From Candidatus Dadabacteria bacterium (lineage in GTDB: Bacteria > Desulfobacterota_D > UBA1144 > Nemesobacterales > Nemesobacteraceae), in assembly GCA_951812735.1 (NCBI GenBank), contig OX638332.1, positions 690,732 to 754,731 on the forward strand: DNA of 64,000 bases. Direction: 5' to 3'. The notes beneath the pieces are model-generated. The model did no database searches and was not told where the DNA came from. It saw only the letters and a program-made list of their open reading frames with translations. Of this stretch, positions 25,563-33,380 are shown piece by piece; within the stretch, counting starts at the first letter, position 1, and each line of letters begins with the position of its first letter. A program made the position numbers and the translations under genes.

Positions 25563-26018
25563 TTGGCGATTGAATTCAAAATCAGAAAAAACGTCTACTA
25601 TGACTCTCTACGTCTTATGCGTATTTCGAAAACCGCAAGCGGGGTTGACGGGGTAAAGAACGCTTTCGCGGTGATGGCTACAGATAAAGCCAAATACGCC
25701 CTGAATTCCGCCGGGCTCCTCACACGCGAGATTAAGAAAGCCAAAGGAAGCGATCTGGTAATCATCGTTGAAGCAGAATCAAAGGAACTCGCCGAGCAAG
25801 CAATTAACAAAATAGAAACGCTGATCTCATCAGATGATTTGCAAGCACCCCAGGCGGCACCGAATATCCTCGATGAACAGCCAAGGGTTGTCAACGTGGG
25901 TCTCGAGATATTTGGCGAGTCCCTTGCAGCCCAAGGAGTTGAAGTAAGGCATGTGGAGTGGAAGATTCCGGCAAAAGGAAACAAGAAGCTTTTAAACCTG
26001 TTAAAGAAAATGACGTGA
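25563..26018 (+). CDS. FdrA N-terminal domain fused to a DUF1116-N-like module
   Basis: This 151-residue protein has two parts. Residues 1-95 repeat the N-terminal domain of the FdrA protein at 16870: YYDSLRLMRISK, AVMATDKAKYALNSAGL and DLVIIVEAESK align with YQDSMKLMQISR, AIMATEANLKTLRDAGL and DLIIAVEAES. Residues 108-150 (PRVVNVGLEIFGESLAAQG, then VEWKIPAKGNKKLL) resemble the N-terminal module that DUF1116 proteins such as YahG normally carry. The DUF1116 protein of this cluster lacks that module. The gene probably supplies a detached regulatory or structural piece of the same carbamoyltransferase complex. It starts with TTG one base after the OsmC stop. Confidence 0.75.
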   Translation: MAIEFKIRKNVYYDSLRLMRISKTASGVDGVKNAFAVMATDKAKYALNSAGLLTREIKKAKGSDLVIIVEAESKELAEQAINKIETLISSDDLQAPQAAPNILDEQPRVVNVGLEIFGESLAAQGVEVRHVEWKIPAKGNKKLLNLLKKMT

Positions 26019-26044
26019 TTTATCCGGCGTCGAGGAGAGATTCA

Positions 26045-26629
26045 ATGAGCATACGAAATCCCGAGGAATTAAAGGAAGTTCTTTCAAAGCCCGAAAATCT
26101 GGGCAAGGCGCTCAGCAGACATACCTATGGCATGCTCTCATGGGTTGATCTGTTCGGTGCCAAGCTGCCCTCGGTTAACGGCATCGAAACCAAGATTATT
26201 GTTTCAAGAATAGTTGCCGATAACGCGAGGCATTCGAAACTTTTTTCCGACAGAGCAAAAGAGCTCGGCCAGAACCCGCAATCTTACAAACCACCTGAGA
26301 TCGGACAGGAAATCTACGACCTTCTTGATACATATAATGACCTTTTTGACTGTCTGGCCTACGCCTTGGGCTCGCTTGTGCATTTCAAGGAGCTTCTGGA
26401 ACTGTACATAAGCGTTGCCGACTCCAGAAGCCGAGAAGTGCTGCTGGAGGTGAAAAAAGACGTCGAGGATCATTTATCGATGCTGCGGGGATATTTCCAA
26501 TCGCAGGCCGACAGCAATTCAAAAAAAGACCGTGCGGAAACCATAAAAACCGTAGCCGAAGATAAATACGCCGAAAGAGAGGAGCAAGAAATAAACTGGT
26601 ATTCACTCTCCGATGTCCCAAACGTTTGA
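26045..26629 (+). CDS. Ferritin-like helical protein
   Basis: The 194-residue protein is almost entirely helical. Segments such as IETKIIVSRIVADNARHSKLFSDRAKE and LVHFKELLELYI ... DVEDHLSMLRGYF have the Glu/Asp/His pattern of a ferritin-like four-helix bundle. Complete metal ligands (ExxH pairs) are not clear, so a di-iron site is possible but unproven. ATG 26045 follows GAGGAGA. Its end overlaps the methyltransferase gene by 17 bases. Ferritin-like oxygenases occur in several small-molecule pathways, but no function can be assigned. Confidence 0.55.
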   Translation: MSIRNPEELKEVLSKPENLGKALSRHTYGMLSWVDLFGAKLPSVNGIETKIIVSRIVADNARHSKLFSDRAKELGQNPQSYKPPEIGQEIYDLLDTYNDLFDCLAYALGSLVHFKELLELYISVADSRSREVLLEVKKDVEDHLSMLRGYFQSQADSNSKKDRAETIKTVAEDKYAEREEQEINWYSLSDVPNV

Positions 26630-27452
26630 ACAGCTTCGAAAACCCCTGCCTCCCTACTCCGCGAAGAACCTGTATTATAAGCTTCTCGCCGCCTTTCTCA
26701 GGACGCTCGGGAGACTGTCATGCGGAATTGACACGGGGTTTACCTACGGGTTCGACTCGGGAATTATCATGAATTACATCTACGATAACAAGGCGCAGGG
26801 AAGGCTCGGCGTCGGGCGGGTCCTCGACAGAATGTTTCTGGATCAGGTTACGTGCAGGGCTTTCAGATCGATAAAGCAGATACAGATTGACATGATAGAC
26901 GATTATCTGCGGGAAAGGGGTGAAAAGCCAACTTTCATAGTAGACCTCGCCTCGGGTAAAGCGGACTACATCTACGAAATCCTCAAATCGTCCGACCGCA
27001 AACTCAAAGTGCTGCTCTGCGACATAGCGGAATCTTCTCTTCGCGAGAGCAGGAAAATCGCAGATGAACTGGGTTCGGGCGATAAAGTCAGGTTCCGCCA
27101 AGGCGACGCACTCGATCCTGAAAACCTCAGACGCATAGAACCTAGGCCCGATCTTCTGATCGAGGTCGGCCTCTACGGGATCATACACGACGATTCCCTC
27201 CTGCGTACCCACCTGCTTGACGTCGGGAAGATTCTTCGCCCCGAGGCTATTCTTTTTAACGTCCAGACGCAGAACCCGCAGATAGAGTTAATAGCTAGGG
27301 CCCTTCAGAACCAGCACGGGGAAAGATGCGTCTGGCACCTTCGGTCGGCGGAGCAAATCATCGGCTGGGCAAGAGAGGCGGGATTCAGGGATCCTGAAAT
27401 CGTAATGGACCCCTATAATATATACGCCGTTGTAATGATGAGGGGAAGGTAA
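26613..27452 (+). CDS. Class I SAM-dependent methyltransferase-like protein
   Basis: The 279-residue protein has a Rossmann-type methyltransferase domain. IVDLASGKADYIYEIL is a motif I (normally ExGxGxG, here DLASGKAD), LLCDIAESSLRES follows as motif II, and RQGDALD as the acidic loop. The long N-terminal extension (about 110 residues) resembles the putative methyltransferases of the Methyltransf_20 kind, which are often next to lipid or amino-acid genes. It overlaps the ferritin-like gene. Its role in the cluster is open, and it could also bind SAM without methyl transfer. Confidence 0.7.
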   Translation: MSQTFEQLRKPLPPYSAKNLYYKLLAAFLRTLGRLSCGIDTGFTYGFDSGIIMNYIYDNKAQGRLGVGRVLDRMFLDQVTCRAFRSIKQIQIDMIDDYLRERGEKPTFIVDLASGKADYIYEILKSSDRKLKVLLCDIAESSLRESRKIADELGSGDKVRFRQGDALDPENLRRIEPRPDLLIEVGLYGIIHDDSLLRTHLLDVGKILRPEAILFNVQTQNPQIELIARALQNQHGERCVWHLRSAEQIIGWAREAGFRDPEIVMDPYNIYAVVMMRGR

Positions 27453-27503
27453 TAAGATAGTGTTTTCCAAGATGACTGATAACGTAAATCCGGAGTCGCA
27501 CAA

Positions 27504-28913
27504 TTGAGTCAAAAACGGTTCGTACTGGGCTGGCAGTCGGAATCGGAAACACTGCCGCTGCTTAAAAGAACAAAATCCGGAAAACTGGATTCCGTTACCC
27601 GAAGCCCGCACGGAATGTGGAACTACATGACCTACCGGGACGCGATAAATATCTTGGGCATGGATCCCTCCCGGATATATACCGACGGCAGAATTGACCT
27701 TGATCCGGAGCAGTGGGCCGATTTCGGCTGGATGCTCTGTCACTGCGGTCCCCCCCAAAGCGCGGTTCGGGAAATGAAAAAACGGACCTTGCCTTCCAAC
27801 ATAAACCCCTACTCTCCCGACCTCATAGATCCTCTCAGGGACTTATGCGCCGAATCCGTGTTCAAACGCAAAAGAGGCGGGGATTTCGAAGTTATAGGTA
27901 CTGAGGGTGCTCAGGCGGCTATCTCTTATGTCCTTAACTCGTTTACAGACCCCGGAGATGAAGTCATAATCACCGACCCCGGCTATTTTCATTTCGAATC
28001 GGCAATCCTGATGGCGGGAGGAATCCCTGTAAAAACAACGCTTGACACCGATAACGGGTTCAGAATCGACCCACTTGAGATCGAAAAGCTGCTTTCCGAG
28101 AAAACGAAAATCATAATAGTCTGTGACCCCATAAACCCTTTCGGCACGGTACAGAAGAAAGAAGAACTGCTGTTGCTAATCGAGATCGCCAGAGATAACG
28201 ACATCATAATAATGAACGACATAACCCATAACACGCACAGAATCGACCCCCGTAGCGAACATTTTCCCATGAGTTCGCTTTGCAAAGACACGAACACCGA
28301 CAACGTGGTTTCGATCTACAGCGTCTCGCACGGGTACGGAATGGCCGCCGTTCGCATCGGCTTTCTCGCCGGACATCCGGATATCATGAAGGCATGTCTC
28401 ACAGCAAAAGTCTCCATGACGCGCCTCAATACCAACTTGATCGCCCAGTATGGAGCGCTAGCCGCTCTTCGGGACGAGTACTACATAGCCGAAACAGAAG
28501 AAATCATCAGGAAAAATTACCATTTCATAAAAGACGTCGTAGCCCGTACCCGGGGAATAGAAATACCCGTTGAACCGAGTTACGGATTTTCCATGGTGAT
28601 AGACGTAAGCGGCACGGGAGTAACAGCACAGGAACTGACAGTCTCTCTGTTTAAAAGAAATATAGCCGTATACCCAGGTGACGGTCTTGGGGATAGTGGA
28701 GCCACTGATTACGTCAGATTGAATTTTTCTCATTCCGACCAGCGTGCACTGAAAAGATTCGAAGATTCGATCGGCAAAGCCATAGAAGAAGCCCAGACAG
28801 GCATTTACACAGAAAGCGTTATAAGGTTTTTCGAACAAAAACAAAACGAGAGGGCAAGATGGATCCTTCGGGAATTGAAAAACAGGGCAAAGGACCGTCA
28901 GGCGGCATATTAG
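27504..28913 (+). CDS. Fold-type I aminotransferase homologue lacking the PLP lysine
   Basis: The 469-residue protein has the class I/II aminotransferase fold: GTEGAQAAISYVLNSFTDPGDEVIITDPGY, CDPINPFGT, NDITHNTH and the arginine motif VRLNFSH. Where the Schiff-base lysine should be (SxSKxxxxxGxRxG) it has YSVSHGYGMAAVRIGF, with histidine 276 encoded by CAC at 28329. For comparison, the aminotransferase at 41192 has the normal lysine at this place. Histidine in this position is known in the PLP/PMP dehydratase ColD of another subfamily. The protein may bind PMP, use an unusual mechanism or be non-catalytic. It starts with TTG 27504. Its end overlaps the next PLP-enzyme gene by 55 bases. Confidence 0.8.
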   Translation: MSQKRFVLGWQSESETLPLLKRTKSGKLDSVTRSPHGMWNYMTYRDAINILGMDPSRIYTDGRIDLDPEQWADFGWMLCHCGPPQSAVREMKKRTLPSNINPYSPDLIDPLRDLCAESVFKRKRGGDFEVIGTEGAQAAISYVLNSFTDPGDEVIITDPGYFHFESAILMAGGIPVKTTLDTDNGFRIDPLEIEKLLSEKTKIIIVCDPINPFGTVQKKEELLLLIEIARDNDIIIMNDITHNTHRIDPRSEHFPMSSLCKDTNTDNVVSIYSVSHGYGMAAVRIGFLAGHPDIMKACLTAKVSMTRLNTNLIAQYGALAALRDEYYIAETEEIIRKNYHFIKDVVARTRGIEIPVEPSYGFSMVIDVSGTGVTAQELTVSLFKRNIAVYPGDGLGDSGATDYVRLNFSHSDQRALKRFEDSIGKAIEEAQTGIYTESVIRFFEQKQNERARWILRELKNRAKDRQAAY

Positions 28914-29827
28914 ATCAGATAGGCAATACACCGCTTGTAAAGTTAAGCAACATTAGTTCCGGCCGTATCCCGAATTTTTACGCCAAACTCGAGTTCTTCA
29001 ATCCTTCCGGAAGCATAAAGGACAGAGTGGCGCGATACATACTGGAGATTTCCGAAAGGAACATTGCATTGGAACCCGGAGATCTGATAGTCGAATCCAC
29101 CTCGGGCAATATGGGACTTTCCTTCGCGCTGATCGGCACACTTAAAGGTTACAGGTGCCTGTTCGCCATTCCAGAAACCGTAAGCAAAGAAAAAATAAAA
29201 ACCCTCAGGCTGTTCGGTGCCGAGGTAGTTCTCACGCCGAGAGGACTGCCTCCGAGCGATGAAAGAAGCTGTTACAAGGTAGCTCAGAGAATCGCAAGGG
29301 AAAGGGAGGCCCTGTACGTTAATCAGTACTTCAACGAATTAAATCCCGAGTCACATTACCACTCGACAGGCCCCGAGATATGGAAACAGACCGCGGGGAT
29401 GGTGGACGCGGTGTTTTGCGGTATCGGAACCGGAGGTACCATAAGCGGAACCGGGAAATATCTTAAGGAAAAAAACCCCGGCACGAAAATAATAGGGGTG
29501 GAGCCGGTTGGCTCAATATTCAGGGAGTATTACAGGGAAGGCACCATACCGCAAGCCGGAAATTTTGAAGTGGAGGGCATCGGAAAAAACTTTATTCCGG
29601 GTGTTCTTGATTTTGACTTCGTTGACGACGTGGTTCAAGTAAACGACAAACGCTCTTACGGGGCCGTGAACGACCTGATAAGCAAAGAAGGAATCTTCGC
29701 AGGAGGATCCAGCGGCGCCGTTGTCGCAGCGGCGCTTGATTATTCCAAGTCACTTGAAAAAAACCGGTGCGTTGTAGTCATACTGCCCGACACGGGACTT
29801 AAATACCTGTCGAAATTCGCCGTTTAA
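28859..29827 (+). CDS. PLP-dependent cysteine-synthase/cystathionine-beta-synthase-like enzyme
   Basis: The 322-residue protein is a fold-type II PLP enzyme. The lysine is Lys54 in NPSGSIKDR, the phosphate loop is GTGGTISGTGKY and the substrate loop STSGNMG. VEGIGKNFIP places it with the cystathionine-beta-synthase and 2,3-diaminopropionate synthase (SbnA-like) branch. It would replace a beta-substituent of a serine or cysteine derivative. It lies between the lysine-less aminotransferase homologue, which it overlaps, and a PLP decarboxylase, a grouping that suggests a non-protein amino acid or its amine as product. Confidence 0.85.
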   Translation: MDPSGIEKQGKGPSGGILDQIGNTPLVKLSNISSGRIPNFYAKLEFFNPSGSIKDRVARYILEISERNIALEPGDLIVESTSGNMGLSFALIGTLKGYRCLFAIPETVSKEKIKTLRLFGAEVVLTPRGLPPSDERSCYKVAQRIAREREALYVNQYFNELNPESHYHSTGPEIWKQTAGMVDAVFCGIGTGGTISGTGKYLKEKNPGTKIIGVEPVGSIFREYYREGTIPQAGNFEVEGIGKNFIPGVLDFDFVDDVVQVNDKRSYGAVNDLISKEGIFAGGSSGAVVAAALDYSKSLEKNRCVVVILPDTGLKYLSKFAV

Positions 29828-29843
29828 TGCAATCCACCATATT

Positions 29844-31100
29844 ATGAAAGACCTTGAGTCCAGATACGTTGACAGCCTTGTAGAAAGATACGGAAGCCCT
29901 CTGTTTCTGGTATCCGCGGAAACACTCGAAAACAACGTTAAAGCGTTTAAGAGGATGTTCCGCGAGAAATACCCGAAGACCGAAGTCGCCTACGCTTACA
30001 AGGCGAACTATCTATTTCAGATTCTAAAGATAATCCACAAAGCAGGAGCCTGGGCCGAGGTCGCCTCCGGATTTGAATACGATATAGCGAGAAGACTGGG
30101 GGTTCCGGGCGGCTCAATAGTTTTTAACGGTCCCGGCAAAACCAAGGAGCATCTTCTCGCCGCGGTTTCCCAAGGGGCACTCATAAACGTTGATAACGAA
30201 GAAGAAATCAGACTGCTCGTCGAAATCTCAGGTGAACTTAAAAAGCCCATAGACATCGGAATCAGAATCAACGCGGACGTTGGAATAAACCAGAGAATTG
30301 ACAGATTCGGCTTTAATCTTGAAACCGGGGAGGCCTTTAGAATCGTGCGACTGTGCGAGGCGGCCGGTTTTCTTAACGTCATCTGCCTACACCTGCACCT
30401 AACAAGCTATATAGTCGAACCGGGCGGCGAGGGAGAATACACGCCCGCGCAAAACATAAAACTTATCTGGCCCAAAAGCGCCGGTATGTACGAGGTAGCC
30501 TCCAAGAAGATCTCAAAGCTGGCAAAAAAAATAAAAAAAGAGCTTGGTGTCGAAATAAAATACATCGACCTCGGCGGAGGATTTCCTTCGATAAAAGATC
30601 TGGGCACATATGTAAGCAAGGTGACGGGACCTTTAGTCCAGGAACTGGGAGAAGACGGGCCAGTTTTGCTTCTGGAACCCGGAAGGGCCATTGTAAAGGA
30701 CGCGGTTTGCCTTATAACGACCATCTTGGCTTCAAGGAAACTTGAGAACGGACAAAAAGCGGTAACGGCCGATGCTGGGATAAACATACTTCCCACTTCG
30801 TACTGGAGTTCCCAAGAGGTAAGACCACTTAGACCTTCCGGAAAAAAGTTAAGCAACACAACAATATACGGTCCTCTATGTCTTCAAACGGATATCGTCT
30901 CCAGAACGCTCATAAACAAACTTGAGAGGGGGGATAAAATCGTCGTGGAGAACGTAGGAGCGTATAACATTCCTCAGGGAAGTCCCTTTATTTACCCAAG
31001 ACCCCAAGTCGTTATGCTCGAAGGCGGACAAGGGCGGGTGATCAGAAGGGCTGAAACGATTAATGATATATTGGAACTCGAAAAAGTGACGAATACTTAA
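29844..31100 (+). CDS. PLP-dependent amino-acid decarboxylase (ornithine/diaminopimelate type)
   Basis: The 418-residue protein is a fold-type III decarboxylase (TIM-barrel plus beta domain). The PLP lysine is Lys53 in AYAYKANYL, the phosphate loop is IDLGGGFPS, and GPLCLQTD supplies the catalytic cysteine and aspartate contributed by the dimer partner. It resembles SbnH- and LysA-type enzymes. The substrate could be diaminopimelate, ornithine or a cluster-specific amino acid. Its role with the SbnA-like gene just upstream suggests the last. The next gene cluster starts after a 123-base gap with its own likely promoter. Confidence 0.85.
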   Translation: MKDLESRYVDSLVERYGSPLFLVSAETLENNVKAFKRMFREKYPKTEVAYAYKANYLFQILKIIHKAGAWAEVASGFEYDIARRLGVPGGSIVFNGPGKTKEHLLAAVSQGALINVDNEEEIRLLVEISGELKKPIDIGIRINADVGINQRIDRFGFNLETGEAFRIVRLCEAAGFLNVICLHLHLTSYIVEPGGEGEYTPAQNIKLIWPKSAGMYEVASKKISKLAKKIKKELGVEIKYIDLGGGFPSIKDLGTYVSKVTGPLVQELGEDGPVLLLEPGRAIVKDAVCLITTILASRKLENGQKAVTADAGINILPTSYWSSQEVRPLRPSGKKLSNTTIYGPLCLQTDIVSRTLINKLERGDKIVVENVGAYNIPQGSPFIYPRPQVVMLEGGQGRVIRRAETINDILELEKVTNT

Positions 31101-31163
31101 AACTGTCAGTAAAACGCGCTAGATATCCCCAAGTATATAAAGATCGGTCCACGCTGAAACAGA

Positions 31164-31191
31164 TTGAAAAAAATATCTCTTTATGTAATAA
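31164..31191 (+). promoter_or_regulatory. Candidate promoter of the MoxR-VWA pair
   Basis: TTGAAA (31164-31169) is followed after 16 bases by TAATAA (31186-31191), preceded by TG as in an extended -10. It lies 33 bases before the MoxR gene and separates it from the decarboxylase gene by 123 bases. Confidence 0.4.
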
Positions 31192-31223
31192 TAACGCTCA
31201 TTGCCTTTTTCAGGAGTGGATGA

Positions 31224-32180
31224 ATGAACCCCGCTAACCCTTTTGCGTCCCTTCGGGAAGAAATGGATAAGCATGTCATCGGGCACGACGAAGTAAAGAC
31301 CGCCCTTCTTCTCGGAATAATCTCAAGAGAACACATTTACATTGAAGGCCCTCCGGGTACGGCGAAGACCATGCTTTCGGAGATCGTTTCCAAGGCGGCC
31401 CAGCTCAATTTCTTTTTCTACCAGCTTCACAGAGACACCAGGCTCTCAGAACTTGTCGGAGATCTCACCATAGTGAAAGAAGACACCGAACTCGGAGAAA
31501 GGATAAAGCAGGATATCATAAAGGGCGGCATACTGACGTCTGAGATATGTCTTTTAGACGACATATCACGCGCGCCAGGGGAATCGCTCAACATACTTCT
31601 TCGAATACTTAACGAAAGAAAATTCTTCAACGAGCCTATTCCCCTTCTGACAGCCATAGCGACAAGCAACCCGACGGCGGACGAATACTACAACGAACCC
31701 CTTGATCCGGCAAACCTCGATCGGTTTATTCTTCAGGTAAAGGCCCTTGGAATTTCCTACGGAAGAAAATGGGATGAAGCCAGAAAGGTCATCGAGCTTT
31801 ACGCTGAGAAACCGTTTGAAGAAAAAATACCGAAAAGAGTAAGCAAAAAACTTTTCGACAAAAGCTACAAGAAACTTGAAAAAATCCAGATTCCACCCGA
31901 TGTGCAGGAAGGTCTTGCGAATTTTACGGCCATAATGATCGAGGATTTCGGGCTTAACGAAACCAACTCCCTTATTACCGACAGGACGTTTTTCGTAAAA
32001 GCACTCAAGCTCATCCGCTCCCACGCGCTTCTAAACGAAAGAGAAGTATGCTCAAGAGAAGACCTTGACGTTTTAAGATACATGACCGCCTTCCGGGTTC
32101 CTCCCGAAGTTTATGAACAGATGGACAATATCCTTCGGAATATCGTTCAGGATAAAAAAAAAAGCCAGATGACAAGCTGA
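31224..32180 (+). CDS. MoxR-family AAA+ ATPase
   Basis: The 318-residue protein has Walker A (EGPPGTAKT), Walker B (EICLLDDISRA) and sensor I (AIATSNPT) of the MoxR/RavA AAA+ clade. MoxR ATPases act as chaperones that help insert cofactors or assemble protein complexes with a von Willebrand factor A protein partner. Exactly such a partner is the next gene, 17 bases downstream. The client is unknown; the enzymes of the upstream cluster are candidates because of proximity. Confidence 0.88.
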   Translation: MNPANPFASLREEMDKHVIGHDEVKTALLLGIISREHIYIEGPPGTAKTMLSEIVSKAAQLNFFFYQLHRDTRLSELVGDLTIVKEDTELGERIKQDIIKGGILTSEICLLDDISRAPGESLNILLRILNERKFFNEPIPLLTAIATSNPTADEYYNEPLDPANLDRFILQVKALGISYGRKWDEARKVIELYAEKPFEEKIPKRVSKKLFDKSYKKLEKIQIPPDVQEGLANFTAIMIEDFGLNETNSLITDRTFFVKALKLIRSHALLNEREVCSREDLDVLRYMTAFRVPPEVYEQMDNILRNIVQDKKKSQMTS

Positions 32181-32197
32181 CATCAGACCCGGATCAG

Positions 32198-33352
32198 ATG
32201 CCTGATTCGGAATTCGACCAGGATTTCTCCCAGGAACCCAAAGGGGAGATTCCCGACGAGGAAGCGGGCAAGGAAACCGAGAACCCGCTTGCCGAGGCCC
32301 AGAAAACCTTCTTCGACGCGCTCAAGGATCTAAAACAGAACCTTGATAACAACCAGAGCGAAATGGCTCCTCCAGAGGGCCAAGACGTGCCGAGTGACCC
32401 CACGGGGAATCCACAGGACAGCGGAAATACGGAAAGAGAGGACAAATCCGCGCGAGCCTACATGAGCAGCAAATCCACCAAGGCCGGAGAGGATGATGAA
32501 ACGGTAATCCCGGGAAGGGGAAACTTGGAAACTGCCGAGAACATAAAACGCATCATGAGAGTGCTTGAGGGCAACTTCCAGAAAAGCATGGCCAAGAAAA
32601 CCTCCCATCCGGGAGGCTCCCCTAGGAAATGGAAGCGCATGTCCTCCTTTGACGAAATCGAGGACATAGATCCCCTAGAGGCGTTCATATGGTCACAGCA
32701 TACCTCTCCCAGACTTCCGCGGGTTCACCTTCGCGAAAAAGAGACGCTCGGGGGAGAAATAGCCATTCTCAGGGACGTAAGCACTTCGATGATGGGAGTA
32801 TACAGCGAATGGTCTTCCTCCGTCGTGAAGGGAGTAATAGAACTTGCGAGAAGAAAGAGGATGAGAATCGGCTATCTTGAATTTAACCATCGCTCAAGGA
32901 AACATGTGAAAAACTCCCGCTTTTTCACCAGGGACTACAGGTGGATAGAAGGTCTGGCGGAGAAAACAGACTGCTCGGGCAACACCAATTACGAAGAAGC
33001 GCTGGGAGATGCGCTTAGGGAGTTCCGAGGCAGAGGGCTTAGAAACAAGCACATACTCTTTATAACCGATGGAATTCCAACTTCCGGCGACCCCAATGTC
33101 GAAGCCCAAAGAGTACGCGCAAAGAATATAGGCGTCTGCATACACTCCATATTCATCGGACACAAAAACTACCCGCCAATACTTGAAATAATTTCAAAAG
33201 AAACGGTTGGAACACAGTTCATGGCCTCCAAGGGTCGAGACGACATAATACGTATAGAGAGAAAGGACCGAGCTTACCTGCAAGCCGAGCAGGAAAAGAT
33301 TGCCAGATCGCAGCATGACGGCTTCGCAAAAGCGTTCAGAGGAGAGCTCTAG
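32198..33352 (+). CDS. VWA-domain protein, MoxR partner
   Basis: The 384-residue protein has an acidic, probably disordered N-terminal half (residues 1-150, with many Glu, Gln, Pro, Asp). The C-terminal von Willebrand A domain has metal-ion-dependent adhesion site residues visible as RDVSTSM (DxSxS), GNTNYEEAL and ITDGIPT. It looks like the CoxE or RavA-partner type. Together with the preceding MoxR ATPase it forms a typical chaperone pair. It ends 28 bases before the convergent mltG gene. Confidence 0.82.
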   Translation: MPDSEFDQDFSQEPKGEIPDEEAGKETENPLAEAQKTFFDALKDLKQNLDNNQSEMAPPEGQDVPSDPTGNPQDSGNTEREDKSARAYMSSKSTKAGEDDETVIPGRGNLETAENIKRIMRVLEGNFQKSMAKKTSHPGGSPRKWKRMSSFDEIEDIDPLEAFIWSQHTSPRLPRVHLREKETLGGEIAILRDVSTSMMGVYSEWSSSVVKGVIELARRKRMRIGYLEFNHRSRKHVKNSRFFTRDYRWIEGLAEKTDCSGNTNYEEALGDALREFRGRGLRNKHILFITDGIPTSGDPNVEAQRVRAKNIGVCIHSIFIGHKNYPPILEIISKETVGTQFMASKGRDDIIRIERKDRAYLQAEQEKIARSQHDGFAKAFRGEL

Positions 33353-33380
33353 CACGAAAGACGCTCTGGACGTTATAAAA

